The notes beneath the pieces were generated by a model, which worked only from the letters and a program-made list of their open reading frames with translations, was not told the origin of the DNA and searched no databases. From Cercis canadensis (Eukaryota; Streptophyta; Magnoliopsida; Fabales; Fabaceae): a DNA stretch of 64,000 nucleotides. The translations under genes and the position numbers were made by a program. How positions within the stretch are numbered: position 1 is the first letter of the stretch; each line of letters starts with the position of its first letter. Of this stretch, positions 1 through 12,790 are shown piece after piece. The stretch covers positions 434,001 through 498,000 of the forward strand of contig QAOA01005271.1 of NCBI GenBank assembly GCA_003255065.1, written 5' to 3'.

Positions 1-108
1 CTAAGTTAACAAACAAATAATGCAACTATAATTATATATGTTTGCAGCATACTTAATTTGACTCAAATATGAATCTTTGATTCACTGTTATATAATTTAT
101 GTTTGCAG

Positions 109-273
109 AAACTGGCGAGGATTAAGACCAGGATTTGCCACCGCTCAGACGCCAAGTGGGATCAATTTTCCAAGAAAATGTCACAATATGAAGAGAAACA
201 AATAACCACTGTTTCCGTGTTTAAGATGGTAAAGGTTTTGGAGCTGAATTTAATTTTTGAAATTAATTTCTGA
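109..273 (+). CDS. Partial gene: last or internal coding exon, unknown product
   Basis: A TTTGCAG acceptor ends at 108. It is followed by an open frame of basic, helix-like character (starting KLARIKTRICHRSDAKW, then KKMSQYEEKQ). The frame either stops at TGA 271-273 or is spliced at an ATG|GTAAAG donor at 228/229, which would give an exon of exactly 40 codons in phase 0. The rest of the gene would lie left of the window. I see no convincing continuation in the next 5 kb, so a terminal exon is somewhat more likely. I do not recognise the family. Confidence 0.35.
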   Translation, partial: KLARIKTRICHRSDAKWDQFSKKMSQYEEKQITTVSVFKMVKVLELNLIFEINF

Positions 274-1641
274 AATGAATATTTTTTTTTTCAAATTAAA
301 TGTCTACTTTACTAACATTTCTTAAAGATAAAGATAAATACGAATTATCATGTAAATATTCCATCTTGAAAAGAAATTCCAGCTGTATATGATCAGCACA
401 TATATGCGATTTTATCAAGCTTCGTTTAATTCTTTGAACCATTTTAGTTTGCTTCTTCATGTGAGTTTCGAAAGTGCTTTAAGAGCTGTCTAAAGAAAAA
501 GTAAAAAAAGAAAAAGAGTGCTTTTATTAGGTTGATGTGGTATAGGGCATTATTTTATATTTATACAAGTAATTATAAGTTAAAATATCACACCGCCAAT
601 TGCCCACTTGAACACTTACACAATTAGTATAATTTAAAGTTTTTGTTTAATTTAGATTATGCTAACTATAAGAATATACAAGATATATGAAATTATTATT
701 AAAGTGTAAATAATTTTTTATGTGATTAATGTGTATATAATTAGTCTTAGAGTAGTGATAAATCTAACACTCAAATATTAAATATTAATATCTCTGTTAT
801 CTTTCTACATTTAGTATTATCTGAGTAATCTTAATTAAACTCACTAAACTTTAAACATGATTTTTTTTTTTTGCATGACAAAGAGTTTTCTACATTTTAA
901 ACGCATATTTTATTATTCTTAATTACTCTTATATTAGTTTCCCGATCTCTCATGTACACTAATATAAAAGGGAAACACATGCATCAAAAGCATACAAGTA
1001 TCTCATGATTTGAGACAAAAGCATTGGATGAATAATATCTTTCCAACGTGAAAGAAAAATGAAAGAGAATCCTGTCCCCCTTTTCCAAACGAAAGTCATT
1101 GTTCAAATTCACCTTTAGAACTTGGACCCTATATACTATATGTAGATCGAGATCCTTAATTAATTAAACAATCGGAAATTATATATTTGCACATGTATTT
1201 AAAATATTGATATCTAGTTAAATTATTTCAATTTTGATTAATGAATATCAAGTGTTTCTAATCATTGGATTCTTTCATGTGGCTATGTCCCTTGCTTTAC
1301 TTGTTTCAGTCTTCAGTAGTCACTCAAATATCATGAACTAATGTCTTATATATGTGTAGTGACTGATACTCACACCATTTCGTTATAACATTCTTAATTT
1401 CTTACACCTAATATAGTTGGATAATCTAAATTTAATGATCACTCTATATTGGCCCACTTCAATTTTTTGTTTGTTTTTTTTTCTATCAAATCTTGATCGT
1501 ATATCTAAGCAAATGTAAAATGGTGTAACAATATCAAAGTTTCCTCATATATCAATCACATGTATCTGCATATTTTATCATCAATATTATTTGCAATTGC
1601 TCATTGTGTTCTCTCTCTTTATCTCCTTCTTGACCAAGAAA

Positions 1642-1643
<2 letters not shown>

Positions 1644-1684
<41 letters not shown>
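1644..1684. repeat. (AT)n microsatellite
   Basis: Uninterrupted AT dinucleotide run of about 40 bp. Confidence 0.95.
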
Positions 1685-1686
<2 letters not shown>

Positions 1687-4017
1687 TTAGTAGAATTGAA
1701 AGTTGCGATGAGTAGTACCTTAAAATGAATTGAGATTCTTTAAATGCAGTATAAAGTATATATAAGGGAATAATTGTTAGTTAAAAATTAAAAGTTTAGT
1801 ACAATCACCTAAACATTAATAATAATTTATAAATTCTTGAAAATTTATATATTTATATCCAAAATAATGATAATTTTGCTCCTTTTATTTTATTATCTAA
1901 TCAAAACAATGATGTACTGATTTTCACTCTTACTTTTATCTCTATTAAAGTTACCTTTGAATCTATTTCCAAGGACCAGCTGTTACCACATGCATGGCTC
2001 AACTTTAGATGACATTCTAGTTCTTAATTTTAAATTTTTATTAGTTGTCCACATTTGGATATTTATAACATATATAATTTGTGATTCCTTAGGAGAGGAT
2101 ACCGAAGCTACAAGTTGTGTGATCACTATTTGATTATTTAGGTGCTTCTTCTATGGTTTCATATTTTGTCTATAATATATTAATGCAAAGCCTATGCCTC
2201 ATTACGGTATCCATTAATATTTATCTTTTTTCAGTTCAAATTATACACTATATAGAATAGTGGCGCATCACCAAAGTAATTAAAGTTTTTTATTTTATTT
2301 TACAAATAATAAATAATTTTACTAGTTTTTTCAATCATGGCAGCACCTAACTCAATGATTATAAGATTAAATAATTTTTTTAGACGATTTTACATTTCTT
2401 ATTAAATGTTCAGGAGTATTATCCCATATTGGTCGTCACTCTCCATCAATCTCAATAAAAATATCTCCACCCTTGCTCGTCAATCTAATTAATAACCAAT
2501 CACAATGTTAAATTTGTATTGTTAGTTGGCGTTCTTGTCTACAACACTAATATAAATCCTATACTCGGGCAGTGTACAACGATTTTGAATTTTGAATTTC
2601 AGTTTTAATGGTAAAAAATCAGCTTTTACGCACAAAAACTAAGTCCTTACCCAATTGATCTAAAAGGCGCATCTCTTGCATTAGCCTGATGCATTTAAGG
2701 GAATTTAATTCCCTTAAATGTTGGCCCTAGGATTCAAACTCCTAAGGAAATTAAATTTAAATTTAAATTTAACTAAACAACTAGAACATACATAATATAC
2801 AGCCTAAGGGAGGGCAGAACCAGACTCATTTTTGTTGGGGACCAAGAGGCACGTATAAAAAGCCAATTTAGTCAAATATGAAAACTATTTATATGATATA
2901 CTATCCAAAATTAGTAGAAAATAAAGAAATAACTAGACTTTTTCTTATGAAATAATTCTATTAAATTGCAAGTGAATTAAGATGTTTGGAAAAAAAATAT
3001 AAAAGTAAATGATTTTAATTAATTGTATTGCAAAAGCATTCTAATGTAAGAGCATACATATTAAAGTACAACTATTATACTAAATTAGATTTATCATCAA
3101 CGAATTCCGCCTACTCTTGTCAAATTGCATAATATTTATAATTAAACAAAAAATATTTTTTCCATTAGATAGGTAGAATTAGTTTTTCTAGATGAAGATA
3201 TAAAGGAATATGAATTTAAACTTAGGACTTTAATTAATCTTATGGGGATTCAAATATAATATAAAGAAGCAGTTGTGAATGAATTGAATTCTTCATTAAT
3301 ATGCTATTCATGAACATACTTTATGTTTGAATTCATTTTTCAATGGAAGGAATTTTATAAAATTTTGGAATTCAAACTCATTCTACCAAAGGGCCTATGA
3401 ACGAGTAATACTTTCATAGTTTATGAGTTTCATGTTCAAACTCATAGTTATAGTCAAAGTAAAAAAAAAAGAATTCAAACTCATTCTTAATTATTATTAT
3501 TTTTCAANTCAAAAAAAATAGAAGAAATTAAACTTTAGAAGGTAAGAACGAAATAAGTATACAAAGTTAGGGATATGATAATAAGGAATATTCCTTTTCT
3601 ATTAAGCTCTGAGATGCCAGTTAAAGAGTAGAGAAATAGAAAGTACAAAATCTGATAAGCAAAATTTTAAATATTTATGATAATTAATGCATTACGTAAG
3701 GTCTATAATTGACTTTCTTGGGCATATACAACTCTTTTTAGCCCTTATAAATATATCTTTGACATTTTGTAGATTATGACTTCCTAGGTTTGTGAAAAGA
3801 TTAGCATTAAGGGACCGGTTTGGATAATTGCAGTAGTCTTAAATTTTTTATGCCGTCATGTGAAAAAAAAAAATGTCATAACTTCGAGCTTGAAAACTCT
3901 AATTAATTAGAGATGTGATGTCAAGATGAGACACGATTATCTCATTTTTTTAAAAGATAATTTACACATTTTGTAGGTGATTCTTAGTATCTCTATCAGG
4001 TGCAATGGGTTCTTGAC

Positions 4018-4664
4018 ATATTGTCTCTACGATACAACAGTTTGGTGACCACATTATTTATCCTTTAATATTATACATAAATAAGAGGAAATGACTCTCT
4101 CCAATCCCCTTCTCTATCCAAAAGTTTATTCACACAATTTAAGCAAAAAATATGCACATAATATAAATAGATTGCATATTATTACATATTGTAGAAGTAC
4201 AATATATATATATATACCTTCACCTTCCAATTTAATATGTACCTTCACCTTCCAATTTCTAACTAGCTGTTGGTCACAATTATGAAATATTATATCCATG
4301 ACATCATAGAATCAAAGCACATAGAAACCNGTATTATCTCTATGATACAACAGTTTGGTGACCACATTGTTTATCCTCTAATATTATACACAAATAAGAG
4401 GAAATGACTCTCTCCAATCCTCTTATCTATCCAAAAGTTTATTCACACAATTTAAACAAAAAATATGCACAAAATATAAATAGATTGCATATTATTACAT
4501 ATTGTAGAAGTAATATATATANATTGTAGAAGTACAATATATATATATATACCTTCACCTTCCAATTTAATATGTACCTTCACCTTCCAATTTCTAACTA
4601 GCTGTTGGTCACAATTATGAAATATTATATCCATGACATCATAGAATCAAAGCACATAGAAACC
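4018..4664. repeat. N-separated direct duplication, about 315 bp unit (likely assembly join)
   Basis: The sequence from about 4018 to 4329 is repeated from 4331 to 4664 with scattered substitutions, and a single N at 4330 is the joint. Both copies end in CATAGAAACC. The second copy contains a further N at 4522 next to a small internal repeat of GTAGAAGTA. The pattern fits two overlapping contigs, perhaps different alleles, placed end to end rather than merged. Confidence 0.75.
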
Positions 4665-6383
4665 AACCCGTTGGCCACTTTAAGAAGGTGAACGTTGGCT
4701 TTTAAAGCCAATTTCATGAGCCATTATATGGCTGAGCCGTTTGCCTTTAATGGCTTAGTATAACTGGGCTTTAAACCATAAGATGTTATAGCACAAGAAT
4801 AGAATCCCATGCCATATAGACGTTGGGGGAATTGATTACAAAATATCTATATTTATATTTTATAAAAATACCAAGAGTCTTGGATTATAAAGTGACAAAA
4901 TTATCCATTCAACCAAAAGAAAAAATGTCACAAGTTAACCAATTATGAAGATGTTTCTGTGCGTTATCCTCTAGTACAATATACAAGCCTAAATTCAAAA
5001 CTTGAAGCCTAAATGTCTGTCATTTTGGACTTAATTCCATCCAATAATTGGTTGATCTCAGCATATAATCAACCATGTCATTATCATAGTTGTAGTTGTA
5101 GGTCCTAAATTTAGTTATCATATTCATACAAGGAAAAAGAGAAATTTTTTACCAATAACTTGACCCCACAAAGACATTAAATTCTATTAAACCAGTCGTC
5201 TTTAGCTTTTGTCGCATCCTTTGGCACTGTCGTACAAATTTAGGGATAATCTTAAATTCTCTAGTATTTTATTTCATATAGAAGATTTATAACTTAAAAA
5301 CTAGATTTATATTTGTGAGTCATGGTTAATATAAAGCTTACTTGTTTGAGTCTGAAAAAATTATGTTGGGGAAAGCTGGAGACAATTATTAAACTTTGAA
5401 CCTCATCTGATGGTGACTTAGTAGTTTTTATTTAATTGGCCAATTGCAAAAGAAATCGTGTCCAATTATTTGTGAATATCAAAGAATATATATAGCAGAT
5501 AATAGTGAGTCTACTCTCCTCTTTCTCCTTTTTCTTCTTTCTTGTCTGCGCAAGGGTGAGGTCATTTAGCACTTTTTATTTAGTGGGTTTTGAAAACTTC
5601 TAATTGGAAAAAAGGGCCCCTCGCTTTGCTAATTTATACTTTCACTATATGAGTTTTCGTTGGATAGATGCTGTTGTCACCTTTTCTTTTGTGTACAGAA
5701 TTGGAATCAGAGTAATTTCTTATACCTAATCATGGCACAAAAAGTGATGCTAAGTAAGGAAAATATTATTCCATCTGGATCCTTCTGTGGATTTATATAA
5801 GCACAACATGTTATTCATTGTTTAATCAATAGCCAATTTGTGAAAGCATGACTACTATATGATGCATTTAATCTTCTGGGTATCCTTTCAAAATTTCAGG
5901 TGCTGCCTTACTGTCAACTGCATCAAAGCTTCATAAAAATGCTGGATATTAAATCAAGGAAAATATTAGCTTCATTGTTTAATTTTTTTTGATTATATAA
6001 CAGTATGGAGACTCGTACTTTGAGAAGTTACTGAAATCCTTCACTAGTCAACAATCTATATCTATGGGCTTTGAGAAGCTTCTTTATTAATTTGTACAGT
6101 AGCAAAGTATTACTGTGGATAAAGAATAAGTCCTTTTGTTATTATTGGAGCACTTATGGGTAATTGAAATATTCAATCATTTCTTTGCTTTTCTATTTTA
6201 ATCTAATCTCTGCAAACCAACTGAACAAAAATAGCAATAGATTACACCCATTTGAAGATTAAAAATGTAAACTTTTTCTCATCTGGGTTCTGTATGGAGA
6301 AAGCGGTGGCCAAATATGATAATAAATTCTGAATGTCACTGTCTTTATTTATTTTTTTTTTCTCTTTTTAACATAACAAATTT

Positions 6384-7169
6384 CTAGTACTTCTCCCACA
6401 AAAATGGCTCCTCAAGCCGGAAACCACTATCAACTGCACACAAATGCCATGAAGAAGTATAGGAGCAAAGTCCATTGTTTCCATCAGTGAAAAGATCTGG
6501 TAGGTCAAACAATGTATCATCTTCATTAGAAGAGGGAGAACTAGTAGAGTCTTGAGTATTGTCCAAGAAGAGAGTTGAAGATGAAGCCTGCTCAGCTTGG
6601 CTTGGTTCAGCTTCAGCTTGACAATGCTTAACCTCCTCAAACACAGTGGCTGCTGCCTTTGCAGCCGCAGCTTGGATATCCTTGGGAGATGTGCTCGCCG
6701 GCCGGGGAAGCTCTTGAGCCAATTCAGGGAAATTGAGGTAAGCTGAATGGCCCTTGATCGCTAAAGCAGCTACATCATGGGCTCTAGCTGCCATTTCTGC
6801 ACTAGGATATGTTCCAAGCCATATTCTTGATTTCTTTCTCGGTTCGCGGATCTCTGACACCCATTTACCCCAATTTCTCATTCTAACACCTCTATATGTA
6901 GGATGCTTTCCATCATTATCACTTCTCTCCCTTTTCTTGCACTCCTTGCCATTTTCCATGTCTGGAGCTCCCGTTGAACCGTTTTGAGGACTTTCGGAGT
7001 CTTGCTTGGTACCTGAATTTGAGTTTGAAGTAGAAGATGTTGCTGCTCTAGTTGATGAAGGTGATGATGATGATGAAGAGAAGGAGGAGGAGGAGGTGGT
7101 GGTGGTGATGGTGGTGGAGGAAGAGAAGGAGGAGGAGCCAGAGAAGTTGTCTTGAGCATCACTTTCCAT
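6384..7169 (-). CDS. AP2/ERF transcription factor, DREB A-4 (TINY/ERF034-like)
   Basis: Intronless gene for a 261-residue nuclear transcription factor. A Ser/Thr-rich N-terminus (about residues 10-55) is followed by a basic KKRER stretch (78-82) and one AP2/ERF domain at about 91-148 ([20 protein letters not shown], then RIWLGTY, ending AYLNFPEL). Val at domain position 14 and Glu at 19 are the DREB-type DNA-contact residues, expected to favour DRE/CRT (CCGAC) sites. An acidic C-terminal half ([13 protein letters not shown]) and the last residues LWEKY resemble A-4 group activation motifs. I chose the Met at 7169 (MESDAQ) because the in-frame Met at 7235 would add a hydrophobic 22-residue leader unlike the family. 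The upstream A/G-rich DNA (7260-7345) looks like 5' UTR. A specific role, such as stress or cell-wall regulation, cannot be read from the sequence. Confidence 0.93.
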   Translation of the reverse strand: MESDAQDNFSGSSSFSSSTTITTTTSSSSFSSSSSSPSSTRAATSSTSNSNSGTKQDSESPQNGSTGAPDMENGKECKKRERSDNDGKHPTYRGVRMRNWGKWVSEIREPRKKSRIWLGTYPSAEMAARAHDVAALAIKGHSAYLNFPELAQELPRPASTSPKDIQAAAAKAAATVFEEVKHCQAEAEPSQAEQASSSTLFLDNTQDSTSSPSSNEDDTLFDLPDLFTDGNNGLCSYTSSWHLCAVDSGFRLEEPFLWEKY

Positions 7170-9957
7170 GTTGATACGTTTACCCAAGGTAGAGAAGCTT
7201 ATTAGAGCTACAGAAAGAATGAGGACAAGGTGCATAAAATAAGAGGTGTTTGGCTTTTATGATTCTTCAAAAAAGAATTGGATTTATATAAAGAAGAAAG
7301 GAAAAGAAGAAAAGAAAAAAGAAGAAAAGATAAAGAAAAAAAGGAATATAAGCAAGCAATAAGCATGGGCTCCATAAGGTGCACAAGAAGACTACAGTTC
7401 AGCGAATGCGTTTCCCATGTGCGAATTGAATAATACACGCTTTGACATATAAAATCTACTCATCTAGATTTTACACCTAAATGTTACTTACCTCTGCTCT
7501 TTTCTTTATGTCTACACATGGTAATTTTTATAGATTACAAAATCTTTTCTAATTTTTACCACTTTTTTTTTTTCTCTTCTGTTTTAACATGTGTTTCCAC
7601 AGCTTGGTCTCTATTTGAGAACTCTTCTTCGTTAGGATCATGTTAGTGGTAGGCCGTAGGCCCTTCCTTTTTCAACCATGAATGCTCTACATTGTCCCTA
7701 CTGATTTATAGCTCTTTCCATTGATGATGACTTTCTGGGTGATCAACTCTGTCCACAATTAGAATCAGGCCCCAAATATTTTTTAATATTTCAACTTTAT
7801 ATTACTAGAACATTTATAGGACTTTATTATTTTTTCTTGGTCATTTTCTATAAATCAGCTTAGCCTATAGAATCAAACCCTCCCTAAAAATCAAACTTTT
7901 TTTTAATTAACTTGTTGGTATGTCCTCTTCAACTTGACCCAATTATGTGTCTCAACCTGATCTGGCCTTCATCTAGACATTTTTCGAAAAATTGCTAACT
8001 AATCTATTAATATATTTTTTTTTATTTTCCTCCAGTTGTGAGCTCATTGCCAAGTACTAATTTAAAGCCTGCAGATTTAAATAGCAAACACAACCAATCA
8101 AATCATGACTATTGTCTTACAATCTCTGGTGGAACTTTTATATCAAAGCTTTTGGCGTTGAAATCACCATTGGAGGGTTCCCACATGGGTTTTGGTACTC
8201 AGGGAAGAAGACAATATCTGCAACACAACCAAACATCGGACAAATATATTAACCAAACTACATTTGCCTGCAAAACTCATAATCTGCCAGGCAGAAAAAA
8301 CATTAACAAAGATAAAAACATTGCAACTGTCTATTATGTGCATTTAACAAATGCCAAAACCTAAATTGATACACCAAGAGAGAGACCTGTGTTTACTGTA
8401 ACAGAAAACCATGGTGGCTATACACATGGTGCACATGGAGTGGGTCTCTAATGGGTCCAATGCCAATTTTTCTTGGCAATTGAGTCAACTGTTGAATCCA
8501 TTTTTTCCACTCTAATTTCCTTTAATTTTTCTGCTCAAACTCAAAAAATTTTCAACCTATCCTTATAAGCCATTTTGGTGGTGGTGTCGCTTAAAGAATG
8601 GCATAGATATATGAACATAAAGAATAAGAGAAACATAGTGCTAGATAAAGAAAAAAAAAAATGGCTATGTGCATTGAATGGAAGAGAAAGAGGGAGAGAG
8701 GGAATTTTAGTGCAATACTACAAGTCAAGTTAATTACCTGCCAAACGGCTTTCACAATTTTAGTAGTAATGGCGTGGGGATTGGTTCAACCAATGTCCAT
8801 TTACTGAAAAATTGAATGAGTGTGGGTAGCTTGTAATACAATAAACTAGAGTACTTTGATTTTGGAGTTTTTGAAAGAGTTGGGAGAATGCCTTTGTTTT
8901 TTTCTTGTGAATATGGTATCAATTCCCCTTGGCCCCCATTTCAGTTACTGGCTACAAGGAATAGACTATAGTAAAGACTAAAACAGTAAAGAGTGCCCAC
9001 ATATATACATGATTCCCTAAACCAATGATTGATAAATAAATGGCCTAATAAGAATATTCAACTGTATTTTGTTTTAAATTTTAGCATAACAAAAACTCCC
9101 TTCTTATATATTTCATAATTTTCACAAACTATTTTTCTTTCCTATCAAATCCTACGAGAGGTCTACGCTAATTTATAATTATTATCTTTAATTATATTTA
9201 TAAACAATACACAAAAGGAAACTTAAGAAAAACTCATATAATTGCTTTGCAATGTAAAGAAGTGATTGTTGGATACTAGATGTTTCTCACACGAGTTCAT
9301 ATTGCCTAGTTGACAGTATTTTAACAAAAACGTGAATAAGTCTAAATTATGTTAGTGATAAATGTACAAATTTTGAGTGTGTGAATAGCATTACTACTTA
9401 TAGAAAAAAACATAACTCATGCAAAGGCAAAGCCCTCTATCATGCTTTATAAACAGTGACCTAAGAGGGTGACAAATCAAATCTATTCCGTGTTCCTTCT
9501 CTTTTGGCTTTCTTGGCGTTATTTATATTTTTTTTTACTGTTAGATAGATAAAAAAAAATTAAATAAAAAACGAGAAAATAGGATTTTAAATTTGTAAAA
9601 TTAAACTATTATTTGAAAAAAAAAATTGAACCAGTTATGATTTGTGTGTTTGGGTTTTTTTTGGCATTATATATTTGAGAAATAGTATTTGTAATTTTAT
9701 ATACTTGATATAAAGACATAAAAGAATTTGATTTTTTTTTTTAAAAAGGGTTCAATATAACTTTAAATAGAGTTTAAGTATGTAAAGTTAAATGTAATTA
9801 TATCATGTATATAGAGGTATAAAAAATGAGTATATTTATTTAGGGGAGGTTTTTAGCCCAATATCAAATTTTGGTGTGTCTGATCTTGGTTATTGTTGGT
9901 ATTATTAGCGGCTTAAATGTTTGCTCTTTTTTATATGAGAGTTTTTTCTTTTTGATA

Positions 9958-10030
9958 CTTGGTTACGATTTTAGATTCGAACATACAACCCACAAGTTCT
10001 AAAGACAATTTCACTACCACTTGGCTACAT
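9958..10030. repeat. Dispersed repeat fragment, copy 1 (GATTCGAACA family)
   Basis: Shares a stretch of about 28 bp (TACTT.GGTTACGATTTTAGATTCGAACA, one difference) with 12711-12740, followed by weaker similarity. The GATTCGAA core recalls a pol III B box, as at a SINE-derived end, but I cannot define element boundaries. Confidence 0.4.
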
Positions 10031-12710
10031 GCCATTTGGCTTCTCATATGAGAGTTGTAAATATACATTGTAATGTAAATATTCTTATCTTTTACAAAAA
10101 AAAAAATAATACAGGGATTCTTTGATACTACATAAATATGTCATACTACATTAACGTGACAATCATACATAATTTTTATATTTTATTAGATATAAATATA
10201 ATTTATCTTATTTTTTTAAACAAACTTAAAAATAGTTAATTTGTACACATGTCATTCATATATTAACTATTTTTATGTAATTTAACATACTACATAAATA
10301 CTAAAAATATATAAGAATCGTCCGTAAAAATAACACAACTCTATAATTATTTAAAAGAAAAAACTACTCTATAATTGTACTCGGAATCTCGTAACTTTCT
10401 ATCATCACTATTACCTAACTTTTTCGGCAAAATCAGAAGAGGAGTAAAAATGTTACCACACACTTACAGCACCACATACCGGCAAAAAAAAAAAAAAAAG
10501 AAGCTACCCCAACATTCACGTCCCCTTTTATTTTTTATCTGTCACTTTCTTTTCTTTTCTTTTTTTTTTTCTTTTTTAAATGTGCACATTTCCACTACTA
10601 GTTTGCAGCAAATCGATTAAGTTCTTAGACGAAAATGTCCTAATAAATTTAGGTGTCCTTAAGAATTTTAAGAAAAAACAAAATTTAGATAAAGTTCTTT
10701 ACATATTTGTGGTATTGTTCTCATATCAAAATATTATATGTATGTTATTTTTACAACTCAGAACCACATAATCTTTCATCAATATTCCTCAAAATCTCAC
10801 ATTGATCCCATCCCCAATTTCTCTTTCCCCCACCAGCCTTCACTGTTCCTCATTCCGTGATCTGCAGACATGGCCGCTGCTAATATGTCAGTTTGCAATT
10901 GCCTCCTTTAATTGAGGTTGTTGACATTGAATCCTTTTCCTTTACACTCATTTTAAACAAGGGCACCAACAAAATTCAATGCAATTTTTGTTGAGCAGTA
11001 CGTTGATGACAGAGAAATAACAAGAATAAAAAGGTATGGTAGAATTGTCAATATGAGTGGGGTTTGTTCACTAAATTTTGTCCACTAAGAAAAAGGGATG
11101 TATCTATCTGCAGGGAGACACTGACACTATATATGTTGGGGAACCACTCAGGGTGGTTCTTGCATGAGTTAATGTCTCTTCTCCTTTTAGAAATGAAAAA
11201 GGCAACCATGTATGGCATTTCTTTTGGCTGTCATCTTAGAATGAACTGCGCAATCTGACCCACATTTGTAAATCTAAAACCACTTTGAGGAGTTCCTATC
11301 TCTCAATCTCACGAGTTTCTTTATTTAATCGACTTGTCCTTAAAAGTTTATAGGCTTATTTTGCATGGTACATAGTCCGTTCATAATATGGTATTTTCTA
11401 TCAAAAAGTAAGTGGAAAGAAATTGATAGATCAATAATAGATTCAAATTTTCAAGAATTATTGGCTCAATAGCCAAAGACGACAATGAATCTCAAACTCA
11501 TAATCTCCAAAGTATGAAGCCATAAGAGGGTAAGTTTTAATGCGTAGCAACAATAATATTCAATGACGTGAATGTAAATACACGCCAAGGTCTCATGCCA
11601 ATTGATACCAACACCACCATCCCAACCCACTTTCAACCATGGCTAATATATTAATCTACAACGTATATAATTTAAGGTAATATGATTGTCAAAATGCATA
11701 TCGTATTAATAATTTGATTAAATATTTATTATTATTGAAATTCTGGTGTACATCGTCAACATATCAATTACTTAGAAGTTAGAATTCAAAATCATATTTT
11801 GTGAGAAGTAATTTAATAGTATATACTATAAGAGTATAAAATTTTACTTTGATGTCAGTTTATGCAACTTTCTTCTCTCCTACGCCCTCTCTAATTTTGT
11901 TAAGTTAACTGAATTATCTATTGCTTATTACTCTCCATAGCCAATAGTAGGAGAATCATCGTTGAAGCATGCGTGCATAGTGCTAAACTAAACCCGTTTA
12001 AACTTAAATTAGATTCATGTAAACTTTTTTTTTTAAAAAAAACATCACTTGGATCTTATGCTACTTTTTTACTCTCTTTTTAAGAGATGGAACAAACATT
12101 TCTCTTGTAATGGAAAAGGCAAGTAGCATAGCAACTTGATTAGATTGGGATGACAATCCCAGATTTTCGGGTCATGTCTGTAATTTTGTATTATTAATCC
12201 TATCCATTTTTAATTAGAATTACGTCTGATTTTTCTGATCTGGTTTAAAATTATCATATCATATCAATTTTTTAAGTTAAGACAGTTTCCAGAATGATCG
12301 ATTTTGAAAATTCTTATAATTTCTCTTATGAAACTTGAGTCTTGTTTATCATATTATATGAGATTATGAATTTTTTTGGGGCTATATTTATAGGAAAGAA
12401 GACATTTTGAAGATTATAAAAAAGTTAAAGATAGAACTACTATTGGAACTATTCTTAAAAGTTTTAAGCAATTAATTTTGTTGGTTAATTTGGTATGAGA
12501 TCATTGATGTGCCTCAATTCTTCGCACTTCATCAAGTGTAAGATAACTTTCTTGTGAGGGGAATGTTAAACATGGAATTAATCCTTCAGCTTTCAGCTAT
12601 CAATTAAGGTTTTAAATATGTTCTCTCCTTACCGCTTTTCAATGTCATTCAAGAAAGAAAGAAGAAAAAAAGGTGCTTGATAAACATGAAATGAAGTATT
12701 TTTTAGTACT

Positions 12711-12790
12711 TTGGTTACGATTTTAGATTCGAACACATAATTTATAAATCTTAAGAATGACCTCAAGATCACTCAATTACAAGATATTTG
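12711..12790. repeat. Dispersed repeat fragment, copy 2 (GATTCGAACA family)
   Basis: Second copy of the element described at 9958-10030. Weaker relatives may exist at 39,636-39,700. Confidence 0.4.

Larger units (their letters stand above)
274..6383. other. Long AT-rich intergenic stretch
   Basis: I see no supportable gene here. It holds an (AT)n microsatellite at about 1644-1684, a near-perfect 23-bp palindrome around 2696-2718 (TTAAGGGAATTT and its complement), single Ns at 3507, 4330 and 4522, and the direct duplication at 4018-4664 described separately. Short ORFs at 4091-4285 and 4452-4634 fall in that duplicated DNA and look non-coding. Confidence 0.6.

Noticed and set aside
6754..7162. 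ORFs overlapping the ERF gene in other frames, including a Pro-rich one
   Set aside because: They arise from the low-complexity Ser-coding run of the AP2/ERF gene.
10100..10330. Possible MITE with GATTCTT ends
   Set aside because: Inverted similarity is patchy and AT-driven; boundaries and target duplication could not be found, so it is not listed as an element.
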